Origin: Serpens gallinarum
GTDB lineage: Bacteria; Pseudomonadota; Gammaproteobacteria; Pseudomonadales; Pseudomonadaceae
Direction of reading: 5' to 3'
Assembly (NCBI RefSeq): GCF_014836765.1
Contig: NZ_JACSQG010000001.1
Span: 860,929-924,928, forward strand
Length of the DNA: 64,000 nucleotides
Made by a program: the position numbers and the translations under genes
Part shown: piece by piece, positions 25,654-34,349 of the stretch
How positions within the stretch are numbered: position 1 is the first letter of the stretch
Layout: each line of letters starts with the position of its first letter
Notes under the pieces: generated by a model
What the model saw: the letters and a program-made list of their open reading frames with translations, nothing else
The model's database searches: none
Told to the model about the DNA's origin: nothing

Positions 25654-27807
25654 TCAGATCAACGCCGGTTCGAGCAGGTAGCACGGGTTCGTCAGGTAAT
25701 CGTGAAGGCTCTGCAGCGACATGGCCGGAGCGAAATACGGTCCTTGGGCCAGATTACAGCCCTGCTGACGTAACAGTTGAAGCTGCTCTTCGTTTTCCAC
25801 ATCCAGTGCGGTGATCTGCAATTCCAGGGCATGGGCCACGGCAACGACGGCTGCCATTTGCTTATGCCCCTGCGCCGACTGGGCAAGGCCAGGGCCTATT
25901 TTCAGTCCGCTCGGCGTCAGACGCTGCAGTACTTCCAGTGCGAAGGGCGCAGCGCCAAAATGATCGATGGACAGGTTCACCCCCAAGGCTCGTATCTGTA
26001 TGAGCAAGGTGGTGACCTGCAGTTTGTTCAGATTAGCGGCCGACACTTCCAACTCGACCTGCGCGGGGTTAATTGCCTGCGCTTCAAGAATGCCCCGCAA
26101 ACCATCGAGCCAAAGGTTCTGGCCCAGCTGCGGAATCGCGGCGTCCAAGGCTATTGTCAGTTGCTGCGGCAGCCCCAGTCGAGCCAGATCATGATGGGCG
26201 CGGCGCAGACACCAGGCATCCAGGTTCGCGCGCAGGGCCGCTGAGGCCAGAGGCAGGAAGTCCTCGGCCATCAGCAGGCCCAGCTGGGGATGCTCCCAGC
26301 GGAGCAAGGCTTCCAGCTTGACGACCTTGCCGCTGTGCAGATCGATGATGGGCTGATAGTGCAAAAGCAACCCGCGATCCTGCTTCAGGGCTTGTAGCAG
26401 TTCACCTTCTCGGTGGCGAACGTCCACCGAGCGCGTGCGCAACTCCTGGTTGAAGAAATAAGCCTGGTTTCGCCCCGCTTCCTTGGCTTCGTACAAGGCC
26501 ATGTCGGCATGTTCGAGCAACTCGCCAACGTTGCTGCCGTCACGGGGGAACAGGCTGACGCCGATGCTGGTGGAGATTTCCACGCGCTGCCCGACGAGCC
26601 GGACCGGCTGGGTGAGGTCTTGCACGATGCGCTGGGCTAAAAATACCGGATCGCGTTGACGAGGCAGGCCGATGAGCACGCAGAATTCGTCACCGCCGAA
26701 ACGGGCGATCACGTCATCATCTCGCAACACTTGGCGCAGACGCTGGGCAACGATCTTGAGCAGCTCATCGCCGACCGCATGGCCGAGGTTGTCATTGATC
26801 TGCTTGAAGTTATCCAGATCGAGGAACATCAATGCCAGTGATTGATCGCGCCGGCTATACGAATCCAGGCGGCAGGCGAACTGCTCCTCGAAGCCTCGGC
26901 GATTGAGCAGGTCAGTCAGCGCGTCGCGATGGGCAATTGCCTGCAAGGAGTCCTTGGCCTGGTCCAACTCCCTGAGGCGTGCATTGGCACGGCGCAGGGC
27001 ACGCTCCTTCTGGATCAACGTGCGATCGACCCAAGTCGCGCCTAGGCACAGAGCGGCAAACAGCAGCATGGCCAGGCCAATGACCTGTCCCCGTGCAGGG
27101 TCATGAAGGGGGGGGATCGTCGGCAGGGACGCGTCAATGGGCAGGATCAGTACCAAAGCCCACATGCCACAGTAGTGCATGGCCAGGATTGCGCCGCCCA
27201 GCAACAAGCTGGCCAGAAATTTGATCAGCCGCCCGAGGTCGTAGCGCAGGCGATGGGCGTGGCGGGCAAGCAGCAGGCTGGCTATGGCGGCGGCGACTGC
27301 CAGCAGTACCGATAGCAGAACCCGTTCGCCGTGGTAATAGGCGGTGGCCTTCGGGGTGGCCATGGCGGCCATGCCGGTGTAGTGCATGGCACTGATACCC
27401 AGCCCGATGATCAACGCGGCCAGGCCGACGTGTGACAAGCGCAGCCAGCGCGGGCCCAGTGTATAGATAGTCAGAGCCGAAGCCGCGAGGGCGACCACCA
27501 GCGATACCAGGGTGAGCGGGAGTTCATGGTGCAGCTCGACCGGCGCCTGGAAGGCATGCATGCCAACGAAATGCATGGACCAGATTCCACTGGTTAGGCA
27601 CAACGTGGCTGCGGTGGCCCAGAAAGCGCGGCGCAGGGGATCGAACGCATGGGCCATGCGTTCAATCAGGCTGAGTGTGGTGAAGCTGGTGGCAATCGCC
27701 ACCAACAGCGACAACAGCACCAACCCAGCATCATGACTGGTTTGCAAGACAATGAACTGGTCATCCGGTGGCAGACTGGACACCAGTTTCGAGCTAAATA
27801 CATCCAT
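25654..27807 (-). CDS. MHYT-GGDEF-EAL c-di-GMP signalling protein with degenerate EAL
   Basis: This 717-residue inner-membrane protein has a seven-helix MHYT sensor (about residues 28-255) with its three metal-binding motifs: MHFVGMHA (78-85), MHYTGM (141-146) and MHYCGM (210-215). The GGDEF domain follows (about 290-450). Its active-site GGDEF is intact at 371-375 and the inhibitory RxxD is R362-D365, so diguanylate cyclase activity with product inhibition is expected. The EAL domain keeps E499-A-L but changes key positions: the NxS strand reads TIALDAA, the DDFG motif reads IDHFG (615-618), and the AEGVE Glu region reads ALDVE. It is therefore probably not an active phosphodiesterase. It lies next to rapA as NbdA does in P. 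aeruginosa. Confidence 0.9.
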   Translation of the reverse strand: MDVFSSKLVSSLPPDDQFIVLQTSHDAGLVLLSLLVAIATSFTTLSLIERMAHAFDPLRRAFWATAATLCLTSGIWSMHFVGMHAFQAPVELHHELPLTLVSLVVALAASALTIYTLGPRWLRLSHVGLAALIIGLGISAMHYTGMAAMATPKATAYYHGERVLLSVLLAVAAAIASLLLARHAHRLRYDLGRLIKFLASLLLGGAILAMHYCGMWALVLILPIDASLPTIPPLHDPARGQVIGLAMLLFAALCLGATWVDRTLIQKERALRRANARLRELDQAKDSLQAIAHRDALTDLLNRRGFEEQFACRLDSYSRRDQSLALMFLDLDNFKQINDNLGHAVGDELLKIVAQRLRQVLRDDDVIARFGGDEFCVLIGLPRQRDPVFLAQRIVQDLTQPVRLVGQRVEISTSIGVSLFPRDGSNVGELLEHADMALYEAKEAGRNQAYFFNQELRTRSVDVRHREGELLQALKQDRGLLLHYQPIIDLHSGKVVKLEALLRWEHPQLGLLMAEDFLPLASAALRANLDAWCLRRAHHDLARLGLPQQLTIALDAAIPQLGQNLWLDGLRGILEAQAINPAQVELEVSAANLNKLQVTTLLIQIRALGVNLSIDHFGAAPFALEVLQRLTPSGLKIGPGLAQSAQGHKQMAAVVAVAHALELQITALDVENEEQLQLLRQQGCNLAQGPYFAPAMSLQSLHDYLTNPCYLLEPALI

Positions 27808-27942
27808 GCACGCAGGCTCTTTTCTAGTTTAAGCAGAGCTTAATAAGAAAAGGGCGTGATGGCAAAATGCTTATTTCTTTTGCTTATGCTAGCGATAACC
27901 AGACAGACCTGAGAGCGTCCCTGTTCTCAGGTCCTGAATGGA

Positions 27943-30789
27943 TCAGCCGGCCACCAGTACGCGGATGGCTTCCAGACGCAGCGAGGCCTTGTCGAGGTAG
28001 CTCAGGCCGTCTTCGCGCTGGTGGCGCAGGGCATCGATCTCGCTGTCGCGCACGCTGGGGTTAACCGCTTGCAGCGCGGTGAGACGGGCGATCTCCTCGT
28101 CCAGTTCTGCGGTCAGGCGATGCTTGGCATCGGCGACACGTTCGGCATGGCGCGGCTGAATCTTGGTTTCGGCCAGGTTGAACTGCGTGGCGAGCACGTC
28201 GCGCTGGGCCTGAACGAACTTGTTGGCGCTGATGCGCGGCACACTTTCCAGCTGGTCGTTGAGGGTTTCGAAACCGACCTTGGCCGCCAGGTCGTTGCCC
28301 TTGGCATCCAGCAGGCAACGCAGTGCCACGGGCGGCAGGTAGCGGCTCAGCTGCAGGGCGCGCGGAGCGACCACATCGCTGACGAAGAGCAGTTCGAGCA
28401 ATACGGTCCCGGGCTTGAGCGCCTTGTTCTTGATCAGTGCTACCGAGGTGTTGCCCATCGCGCCGGAGAGCACGAGGTCCATGCCACCCTGCACCATGGG
28501 ATGTTCCCAGGTGAGGAACTGCATGTCTTCGCGAGCCAGTGCCTGGTTGCGATCGTAGGTGATGGTGACGCCTTCGTCGTCGCCAAGCGGGAAGCTAGCG
28601 TCGAGCATTTTCTCGCTGGGGCGCAGGATCAGCGCGTTGTCCGAATGGTCTTCACTGTGGATACCGAACGCGTTGAACAACTCTTCCATATAGATCGGCA
28701 GGGCGTATTCATCGTCCTGTTCAAGGATCGCTTCGACCAGGCTTTGGCCTTCGCCGGCGCCGCTGGAGTTGAGCTCCAGCAGACGGTCGCGGCCACTGTG
28801 CATCTCGGCTTCAAGCCGTTCGCGCTCGGTACGGGCATTGCTCAGCAAGGTTTCCCATTGATGGTCATCACCGCCTTCGAGCTGCTCCAGCAACTGGGGA
28901 CCGAACTGATGCTGCAGGGCGTTGCCGGTCGGGCAGGTATTCAGGAAGGCATTCAAGGCCTGGTGGTACCACTGAAATAGCCGCTCCTGGGCGCTGTTTT
29001 CCAGGTAGGGCACATGCAGCTGGATGCGATGCTGCTGGCCGATGCGGTCGAGGCGGCCAATACGCTGTTCGAGCAGGTCCGGGTGGGCCGGCAGGTCGAA
29101 CAGCACCAGATGATGGGCGAACTGGAAGTTGCGGCCTTCACTGCCGATTTCCGAACAGATCAGCACCTGTGCGCCGAACTCTTCATCGGCAAAGTAGGCG
29201 GCGGCGCGGTCGCGTTCGAGAATGCTCATGCCCTCATGGAATACCGTAGCCGGGATGCCGGAGCGCACGCGCAGGGCTTCTTCCAGGTCCAGTGCCGTTT
29301 CGGCATGGGCACAGATCACCAGTACCTTGAACTGCTTGAGCATCTTCAGGGTATCGATCAGCCACTCCGTGCGCGGATCGAAACTCCACCAGCGCGGCTC
29401 CTCTTCTTGCGCCCCGGCCTGATAGCCGAGTTCCGGGTACAGCTCGGCGTGCTCGCTGACGGGCAGCTCCATGTATTCGTCGGGGCTGGCCAGCGGGTAG
29501 GCATGCAGCTCACGTTCGGGGAAACCGCGCACCGCGGCGCGGGTGTTGCGAAACAGCACGCGGCCGGTGCCATGACGGTCGAGCAGTTCGCGCACCAGAC
29601 GACCACTGGCTTGGATATCGCCATCCGTGACGGCAGCCAGCAGCGCTTCGCCTTCATCGCCGAGAAATTCGTGGATGGTGCGGTGTGCCTGGTCCGACAG
29701 ACGACCTTCGTCGAGCAGTTCCTGCACCGCTTCGGCCACGGGCTTGTAGTTCGCGCTTTCGGCACGGAACGCTTTCAGATCGTGGAACCGGCTCGGGTCG
29801 AGCAGGCGCAGGCGGGCGAAGTGGCTGTCCTGGCCCAGCTGTTCCGGTGTGGCGGTGAGCAGCAAAACGCCGGGGATGGCGGCGGCCAGTTGTTCGACCA
29901 GCACGTATTGCGGGCTGGCCTGCTCCGGGTGCCAGACCAGGTGGTGGGCTTCGTCGACCACCAGCAGATCCCAGCCAGCGGCGAACAGGGCATTCTGTGC
30001 CTTGTCGTCGTCCTTCAGCCACTCCAGGGCGACCAGCGCCAGCTGAGTGTCCTCGAAGGGGTTATCGGCATCGCTCTCGGCGAAGCGCTCGGCATCGAAC
30101 AGCGCGACCTGCAGGTTGAAGCGCCGGCGCATTTCCACCAACCACTGGTGCTGGAGGTTTTCCGGCACGAGGATCAGCACGCGGTTGGCGCGTCCGGTAA
30201 GCAACTGGCGGTGGATCACCAAGCCGGCTTCGATGGTCTTGCCCAGGCCCACTTCGTCGGCCAGCAAAACGCGCGGCGCCATGCGGTCGGCCACTTCGCG
30301 GGCGATGTGCAATTGATGCGGGATCGGCTGCGCGCGTACGCCGCCGAGCCCCCACAGCGGCGACTGCAGGATGCGGCTGCGGTGCGTCAGGCTGTGATAG
30401 CGCAGGGCAAACCAGGAAAAGGGGTCGATCTGGCCGGCAAACAGGCGGTCGCTGGCCAGACGGAACTGGATGAAGTTGGACAGCTGGGTTTCAGGCAGCG
30501 TGCACTCTTCGTTGTCGGCGTTGAGGCCGTGATAGACCAGCAGGCCGTCAACATCCTCGACTTCGCGAACGATCAGTTTCCAGCCATCGAAATGGGTGAT
30601 TTCATCGCCGGGAGCAAAGCGCACGCGGGTCAGCGGAGCACTGCGCAGAGCGTACTGACGCGTATCGCCGGTGGCAGGGTAGAGCACGGTAAGCAGGCGG
30701 CCGTCCTGAGCGAGGATGGTGCCGAGCCCCAACTCTGCTTCGCTGTCGCTGATCCAGCGTTGCCCCGGTTGATACTGCTGCTGCGCCAT
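27943..30789 (-). CDS. rapA: RNA polymerase-associated ATP-dependent helicase-like protein RapA (HepA)
   Basis: This 948-residue SWI2/SNF2 ATPase binds core RNA polymerase and recycles it from stalled or post-termination complexes. The N-terminal Tudor-like domains start at [20 protein letters not shown] and cover about residues 1-110. Walker A is [14 protein letters not shown] (about 177-190) and the DEAH box is [10 protein letters not shown] (about 274-283). Helicase C motifs include [21 protein letters not shown] and [11 protein letters not shown]. The length matches the family (about 950-968). The start [10 protein letters not shown] agrees with homologues. A conserved small gene starts 127 bp away on the other strand. 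Confidence 0.96.
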   Translation of the reverse strand: MAQQQYQPGQRWISDSEAELGLGTILAQDGRLLTVLYPATGDTRQYALRSAPLTRVRFAPGDEITHFDGWKLIVREVEDVDGLLVYHGLNADNEECTLPETQLSNFIQFRLASDRLFAGQIDPFSWFALRYHSLTHRSRILQSPLWGLGGVRAQPIPHQLHIAREVADRMAPRVLLADEVGLGKTIEAGLVIHRQLLTGRANRVLILVPENLQHQWLVEMRRRFNLQVALFDAERFAESDADNPFEDTQLALVALEWLKDDDKAQNALFAAGWDLLVVDEAHHLVWHPEQASPQYVLVEQLAAAIPGVLLLTATPEQLGQDSHFARLRLLDPSRFHDLKAFRAESANYKPVAEAVQELLDEGRLSDQAHRTIHEFLGDEGEALLAAVTDGDIQASGRLVRELLDRHGTGRVLFRNTRAAVRGFPERELHAYPLASPDEYMELPVSEHAELYPELGYQAGAQEEEPRWWSFDPRTEWLIDTLKMLKQFKVLVICAHAETALDLEEALRVRSGIPATVFHEGMSILERDRAAAYFADEEFGAQVLICSEIGSEGRNFQFAHHLVLFDLPAHPDLLEQRIGRLDRIGQQHRIQLHVPYLENSAQERLFQWYHQALNAFLNTCPTGNALQHQFGPQLLEQLEGGDDHQWETLLSNARTERERLEAEMHSGRDRLLELNSSGAGEGQSLVEAILEQDDEYALPIYMEELFNAFGIHSEDHSDNALILRPSEKMLDASFPLGDDEGVTITYDRNQALAREDMQFLTWEHPMVQGGMDLVLSGAMGNTSVALIKNKALKPGTVLLELLFVSDVVAPRALQLSRYLPPVALRCLLDAKGNDLAAKVGFETLNDQLESVPRISANKFVQAQRDVLATQFNLAETKIQPRHAERVADAKHRLTAELDEEIARLTALQAVNPSVRDSEIDALRHQREDGLSYLDKASLRLEAIRVLVAG

Positions 30790-30915
30790 GCGTGTCTCCG
30801 TCGAGTGAAAAAGCCGGGTATGGTACCGGAAGCGCGGAGGGTTTCCGAGTAGTGTAGTGACCCCTCAAGCCCGACTGGCGGCTGCCGACAGAGTGGATAA
30901 CAAGGAGAATCAGCC

Positions 30916-31218
30916 ATGCTTCCGCCAATCTTGCCCAGTCAGGTTGCGGTGACCAGTCAGCAGGACCCGCCCAAAGCCCGTCCCGATGTCCCACCTGTGG
31001 TACCGGTTGAGGAAACCTCAGCCGACAATTCAGTGGCTCTGGATAAGCGTGATCCAGAAGAGACCGCCATGCGCCTGCGCGAGGAGCAGCGCCGCCGCCA
31101 GCAGCAGCGCGAACGAGCCCGGGCCGAGGGCGAAGCCTCTGGCGAGGCGCTTGAGGAGGAGTACGGTCTGGATGAAAACCTGCCGCGCAAGGGCCTATGG
31201 GTGGACATCAAGGCCTGA
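30916..31218 (+). CDS. conserved hypothetical protein, charged, near rapA
   Basis: This 100-residue soluble protein has a Pro/Val-rich N-terminal half (MLPPILPSQVAVTSQQD), a highly charged Arg/Gln/Glu helix (RLREEQRRRQQQRERARAEG, about residues 53-72) and an acidic end EEEYGLDENLPRKGLWVDI. The SD AAGGAG is ideal, 8 bases before the ATG, so it is very likely a real gene. I know of similar unannotated small proteins in Pseudomonas in the rapA region, with no established role. The charged helix could be a coiled coil or nucleic acid-contacting segment, which is only an inference. Confidence 0.75.
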   Translation: MLPPILPSQVAVTSQQDPPKARPDVPPVVPVEETSADNSVALDKRDPEETAMRLREEQRRRQQQRERARAEGEASGEALEEEYGLDENLPRKGLWVDIKA

Positions 31219-31324
31219 GTAGGTGGTTGCGCTGGTCATCAGCGCTCTGACGCCGCATCATTATTGTCCAGGCGCATCCCCTCTAGGGTGTGCATCACCG
31301 ATTCCGACCCGATTGAAGCTGACC

Positions 31325-31495
31325 ATGAATCCAGACGACAAGCTGATCGACTTTACCGCCGAACGCGGCAAGCGCATCCATGATCTGCACGAAAAGCGCC
31401 TGAATGATGTGCGTCAGGCCTTCGAGCAGGCACTGCCGCTGCCCAAGGGCAAGAAGGCCACGAAGAAGCCCAAGGGCACCCCGAAGAAGCGGTGA
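31325..31495 (+). CDS. small basic conserved protein
   Basis: This 56-residue protein begins MNPDDKLIDFTAERGKRIHD, has an amphipathic helix (LHEKRLNDVRQAFEQAL) and ends in a Lys/Pro-rich tail (KGKKATKKPKGTPKKR). The tail suggests nucleic acid or membrane-surface contact. I rely on codon composition and on recalled small Pseudomonas proteins of this type. The SD is weak (GAAGCTG). An in-frame extension upstream is unlikely because it has no good start signal. No function can be assigned. Confidence 0.65.
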   Translation: MNPDDKLIDFTAERGKRIHDLHEKRLNDVRQAFEQALPLPKGKKATKKPKGTPKKR

Positions 31496-31637
31496 AGTTT
31501 CGAAGCTATGCCCGAGGGCGAGCCGCCTCTCATAGGTAGATGCGGGAGCTCGATTTTCCGTTGGGCAGCGCCTTCGCCGCGAACGGCTGCTGGCTTGGGC
31601 GACGACCTGGCCCGTCTTCCTCACACACTCTTATCTC

Positions 31638-31651
31638 TTGATTCAGATCAG
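31638..31651 (+). promoter_or_regulatory. Anr (FNR-type) box
   Basis: TTGAT-TCAG-ATCAG matches the Anr/FNR consensus TTGAT-N4-ATCAA at 9 of 10 defined positions. It lies 119 bp before the ATG at 31770. If it acts at -41.5, transcription would begin near 31686 with a leader of about 84 nt. It would make the downstream peptide gene oxygen-regulated. Confidence 0.65.
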
Positions 31652-31769
31652 TTTGCGCTGTACTCGGTTGCCGTCCGGGGCCGAAAGTTGACCCACGTCA
31701 ATGGCTGGCCACAGGGTTGTGGCAATCTGCAGTTATTCAAAGCAACAGCGCCAGCCCAGGAGACAGGAT

Positions 31770-31886
31770 ATGTACATCGACGAAGTAGTTGTTGCAGGAG
31801 TCCTGATTGTTGGACTTTGCGTCGTGTTCTGCGCCGGATTTGGATATTTCATCTGGAAAGATGCCAAGAAAACCAAAGCGAACTGA
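31770..31886 (+). CDS. ccoM: CcoM-like small subunit of cbb3 cytochrome oxidase (38 aa)
   Basis: This 38-residue peptide has a single transmembrane helix (VVVAGVLIVGLCVVFCAGFG, about residues 6-25) and the C-terminal motif GYFIWKDAKKTKAN. It matches my memory of CcoM, a small subunit of the cbb3-type cytochrome c oxidase described from P. stutzeri and encoded outside the cco operon. The Anr box upstream fits, since cbb3 oxidases are Anr-controlled. GGAG lies 7 bases before the ATG and a strong terminator follows 34 bp after the stop, so it is monocistronic. Another small membrane peptide is possible, because short helices give weak homology signals. Confidence 0.65.
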   Translation: MYIDEVVVAGVLIVGLCVVFCAGFGYFIWKDAKKTKAN

Positions 31887-31919
31887 TCTTTCCAGTTTCA
31901 AGAGCACGCAAGGCATTTA

Positions 31920-31947
31920 GGGCGACTTCGGTCGCCCCTTTTTTTTT
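31920..31947 (+). terminator. rho-independent terminator after ccoM-like gene
   Basis: GGGCGAC (31920-31926), loop TTCG and GTCGCCC (31931-31937) form a 7-bp stem with the stable UUCG loop, followed by a run of T (31939-31947). Confidence 0.92.
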
Positions 31948-32130
31948 GTGTCGAATAATTCCTCCTGCAATGTACAGATGCAATATCTGTTGCCTTCCTC
32001 GCCTCGTAACATAATAAGAGCAAGAAAGGCTTTTCTCGGAATGAATCGACTGCAACCCTTTGTTTTTCCGGTTTTTCTCGAAAAGTTCCGTTGACTTCAA
32101 ATCTTCATAATTCAGCAAGAGTTCTGTCAC

Positions 32131-32202
32131 ATCGGGTTTCCATACTTCGCTTCAGTCCAACAACGAAACGTTCAGGTCGCTGGGACGTTATACAAACCCG
32201 AT
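32131..32202 (+). promoter_or_regulatory. long-range inverted repeat in the porin leader
   Basis: ATCGGGTTT (32131-32139) and AAACCCGAT (32194-32202) are perfectly complementary over 9 bp, with 54 bases between them. The 3' arm overlaps the start of the ATGGAG Shine-Dalgarno (32201-32206) of the porin gene. Pairing could reduce ribosome access or mark a structured leader. The remainder of the 31948-32130 gap is A/T-rich and shows nothing else I can name. Confidence 0.4.
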
Positions 32203-32214
32203 GGAGCTTTTCAG

Positions 32215-33279
32215 ATGAAGAAGAAGTTGATTGCGATTGTTGTAAGTGCTGCAGCCGTATTGCCTGCCGTGGCGATGGCCGATATCACTGTTTATGGTCG
32301 CGCTCATGTATCAACCGATTTCCTGGACGACGGTGCTGATTATTCCGAAACCAACATCTCCAGCAACTCTTCTCGCCTGGGTTTCAAGGGCGATCATCAA
32401 ATCAACCCGGATCTGAAGGCATTCTTCCAGATCGAGCAGGAAATCAACTTCACCAATGGTGGTGATGGCAACGGTTTCAACACCCGCGATACCTTCGTGG
32501 GTCTGAGCGGCAAAAAATTCGGTGCCGTGCAGCTGGGCCGTTTTGACAGCCCGTTCAAGGTCGCCCGTGGTCCGGCCAACCTGTTCGGTGATCAGGTCGG
32601 TGATATGCGTAACCTGACTCGCGTTGGCAATGCGCGTTTTGACGAGCGTTATGACAACACGGTTCAGTACACCACGCCGAGCTTCGGCGGCTTCAATGCC
32701 AAGCTGGCTTACTCGGTACATGAAGGTGAGTCGGCTCAAGTTGATGCTGACGGCGATTCGCTGAAAACCGACTCCATGAGCATGTCGCTGAACTACGCTG
32801 GTGGCCCGTTCGAGGCTTCCTTGGCTTACGAGCAGGCCGAGGAGGACACGGGTCGTGGAGAGCGTGATGGCATTCGTGCCGCTGCCGCCTACAAGCTGAC
32901 CGACGCTTTCAAAATGGTCGGCTTCTACCAGACGCTGGACTACACCGGCACCGATGCTACGTCTGATGCCACACGTGATCTGCTGACCTCCGATGTATAC
33001 GGTGTGGGCGGCGAGTTCAAGGTTGCGGCTAACACGGCCGTCAAGGCGATGTGGATGACACGTGATGCAGACGCTGACAGCTATGACTCCGACATGTGGG
33101 TCGTGGGTGTGGAGCACAAGCTGGACAAGGCCGTACGTATCTACGCCAACTATGCGGTGGTCGACAATGACGACAACGTTGCTCTGACTCCGTGGGGCCA
33201 AGCTCGCACTGCTACGCCAGGTGGTGCTGCAGGTGAAGAAGCCACTGGCTTCTCCGTGGGTCTGCGCTACGACTTCTAA
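32215..33279 (+). CDS. outer-membrane porin (Gram-negative trimeric type)
   Basis: This 354-residue precursor has a cleavable signal peptide (KKKLIAIVVSAAAVLPAVAMA-DI), an alternating beta-strand pattern (ITVYGRAHVSTDFL, SRLGFKGDHQINPDLKAFFQ, RDTFVGLSGKKFGAVQLGRF) and the C-terminal aromatic FSVGLRYDF required for outer-membrane insertion. PEFGLFG-like loop 3 is represented by LGRFDSPFKVARGPANLFGD. It belongs to the Porin_4/OmpC-like group of beta-barrels, probably 16-stranded. The substrate range is not predictable. It has its own terminator. Confidence 0.92.
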   Translation: MKKKLIAIVVSAAAVLPAVAMADITVYGRAHVSTDFLDDGADYSETNISSNSSRLGFKGDHQINPDLKAFFQIEQEINFTNGGDGNGFNTRDTFVGLSGKKFGAVQLGRFDSPFKVARGPANLFGDQVGDMRNLTRVGNARFDERYDNTVQYTTPSFGGFNAKLAYSVHEGESAQVDADGDSLKTDSMSMSLNYAGGPFEASLAYEQAEEDTGRGERDGIRAAAAYKLTDAFKMVGFYQTLDYTGTDATSDATRDLLTSDVYGVGGEFKVAANTAVKAMWMTRDADADSYDSDMWVVGVEHKLDKAVRIYANYAVVDNDDNVALTPWGQARTATPGGAAGEEATGFSVGLRYDF

Positions 33280-33305
33280 TTGCGCCTAGCGGGATCAGAA
33301 ACATC

Positions 33306-33341
33306 AAGCCGGGTTGCTCTCCTTGAGCAACCCGGCTTTTT
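33306..33341 (+). terminator. rho-independent terminator of the porin gene
   Basis: AAGCCGGGTTGCTC (33306-33319) and GAGCAACCCGGCTT (33325-33338) make a 14-bp perfect stem with a 5-base loop, followed by further T residues to 33341. It is one of the strongest hairpins in the window. Confidence 0.92.
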
Positions 33342-33452
33342 GTCATCGAACTGAAATTATTTGTACTTATTCTGGCTTCTCAATTTGTTTCCCAAGATGG
33401 TTGCCATTTCAGTTCGTGCAACCCGGTTCGCTTATCGTTTCAAGGAGTCTTC

Positions 33453-34157
33453 ATGCGCGGTTTTTTCGGGGTTGCTCTTGTAGTGGGGCTGTTATCAGGT
33501 TGTGCCCAGCAGTCTCACGTGAAACTGTATGCGGGCTCCGAGCTGCCCCCGGCACAGGTGATGGTGGTTGAAGTGCCCAACGAGCTGGAAGTGTTGAGCA
33601 TCAACGGTCAGCAAGTACCTTCAGCCAATGCCCTGTTCGGCACCGAAAACAAGACGTTGCATCTGCAGCCAGGCGAATACCGCATCAACACCTATTACAA
33701 GAACGGCTTCGACATCGGGGGTGGCCTGAGCCATGAAGTCGTGCGCACGCGCAGTGCGGTGTACAGCCTGGACGGTCACGCGGGTGATGTGTGGAAACTG
33801 GAATACAACGAGCCGGCCAACCTGCAAGAGGCCCAGGCCATGGTGGATACCTTCGCGGGATGGGCAATCAATCAGCGTACCGGAGAGCGTGTTGTCACCG
33901 AGGCGGGCCCAAAGCCTGTTTCGGCGATCAACCAGTTGTTGGGCGGTGGTTCTGCCATTACCGATACACAATCCATCGTTGAACCGCTTAACAGTGCACC
34001 GGCAAAAACAGCCGCTGCGATGCCTGCACCCTCCCGGGCGGCTAAGCCCACCCAGAACCTGCCACACAACGACGCGACTCTGAACACCTTGCAGCAACTG
34101 TGGCTGTTGCTCAGCCCAGAAAGCCGTGCGGCGTTCCTGGAGTGGGCGCAGCAGTAA
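33453..34157 (+). CDS. DUF2057-family lipoprotein (YccT type)
   Basis: This 234-residue lipoprotein precursor has a lipobox in FFGVALVVGLLSGCAQQ, cleaved before Cys17. The body contains KLYAGSELPPAQVMVVEVPNELEVLSINGQ and the NTYYKNGFDIGGG region. The end has the short helix LNTLQQLWLLLSPESRAAFLEWAQQ, which resembles a C-terminal motif found in other cell-surface small proteins. The middle of the protein (about 170-205) is low complexity with Pro/Ala. SD AAGGAG precedes the ATG. It is followed by a strong terminator. The function is unknown. Confidence 0.8.
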   Translation: MRGFFGVALVVGLLSGCAQQSHVKLYAGSELPPAQVMVVEVPNELEVLSINGQQVPSANALFGTENKTLHLQPGEYRINTYYKNGFDIGGGLSHEVVRTRSAVYSLDGHAGDVWKLEYNEPANLQEAQAMVDTFAGWAINQRTGERVVTEAGPKPVSAINQLLGGGSAITDTQSIVEPLNSAPAKTAAAMPAPSRAAKPTQNLPHNDATLNTLQQLWLLLSPESRAAFLEWAQQ

Positions 34158-34249
34158 GCCTTCTCGCGAACATCACCGCAGGAAACAGTAACGATGGCGG
34201 TCACGCCATCGTCATGGGCCTGCAGTAGGCTCTGATCCTATGCTCCTTT

Positions 34250-34272
34250 CCCCGCCTTCGGCGGGGTTTTTT
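34250..34272 (+). terminator. terminator after the DUF2057 lipoprotein gene
   Basis: CCCCGCC (34250-34256), loop TTC and GGCGGGG (34260-34266) followed by TTTTTT (34267-34272). It is a compact classical rho-independent terminator 92 bp after the stop. Confidence 0.9.
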
Positions 34273-34349
34273 ATGTCTCGACCGCTGAGCACTTACCGGA
34301 GCCTGCCTGATCGCTTTTATTTGTGTCCGGCTTTCGCCAGACTGCCGAC

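Noticed and set aside
29014..30852. 612-codon plus-strand ORF opposite rapA
   Set aside because: It is antisense to rapA; the product is rich in Gln, His and Arg with no conserved motif or SD.
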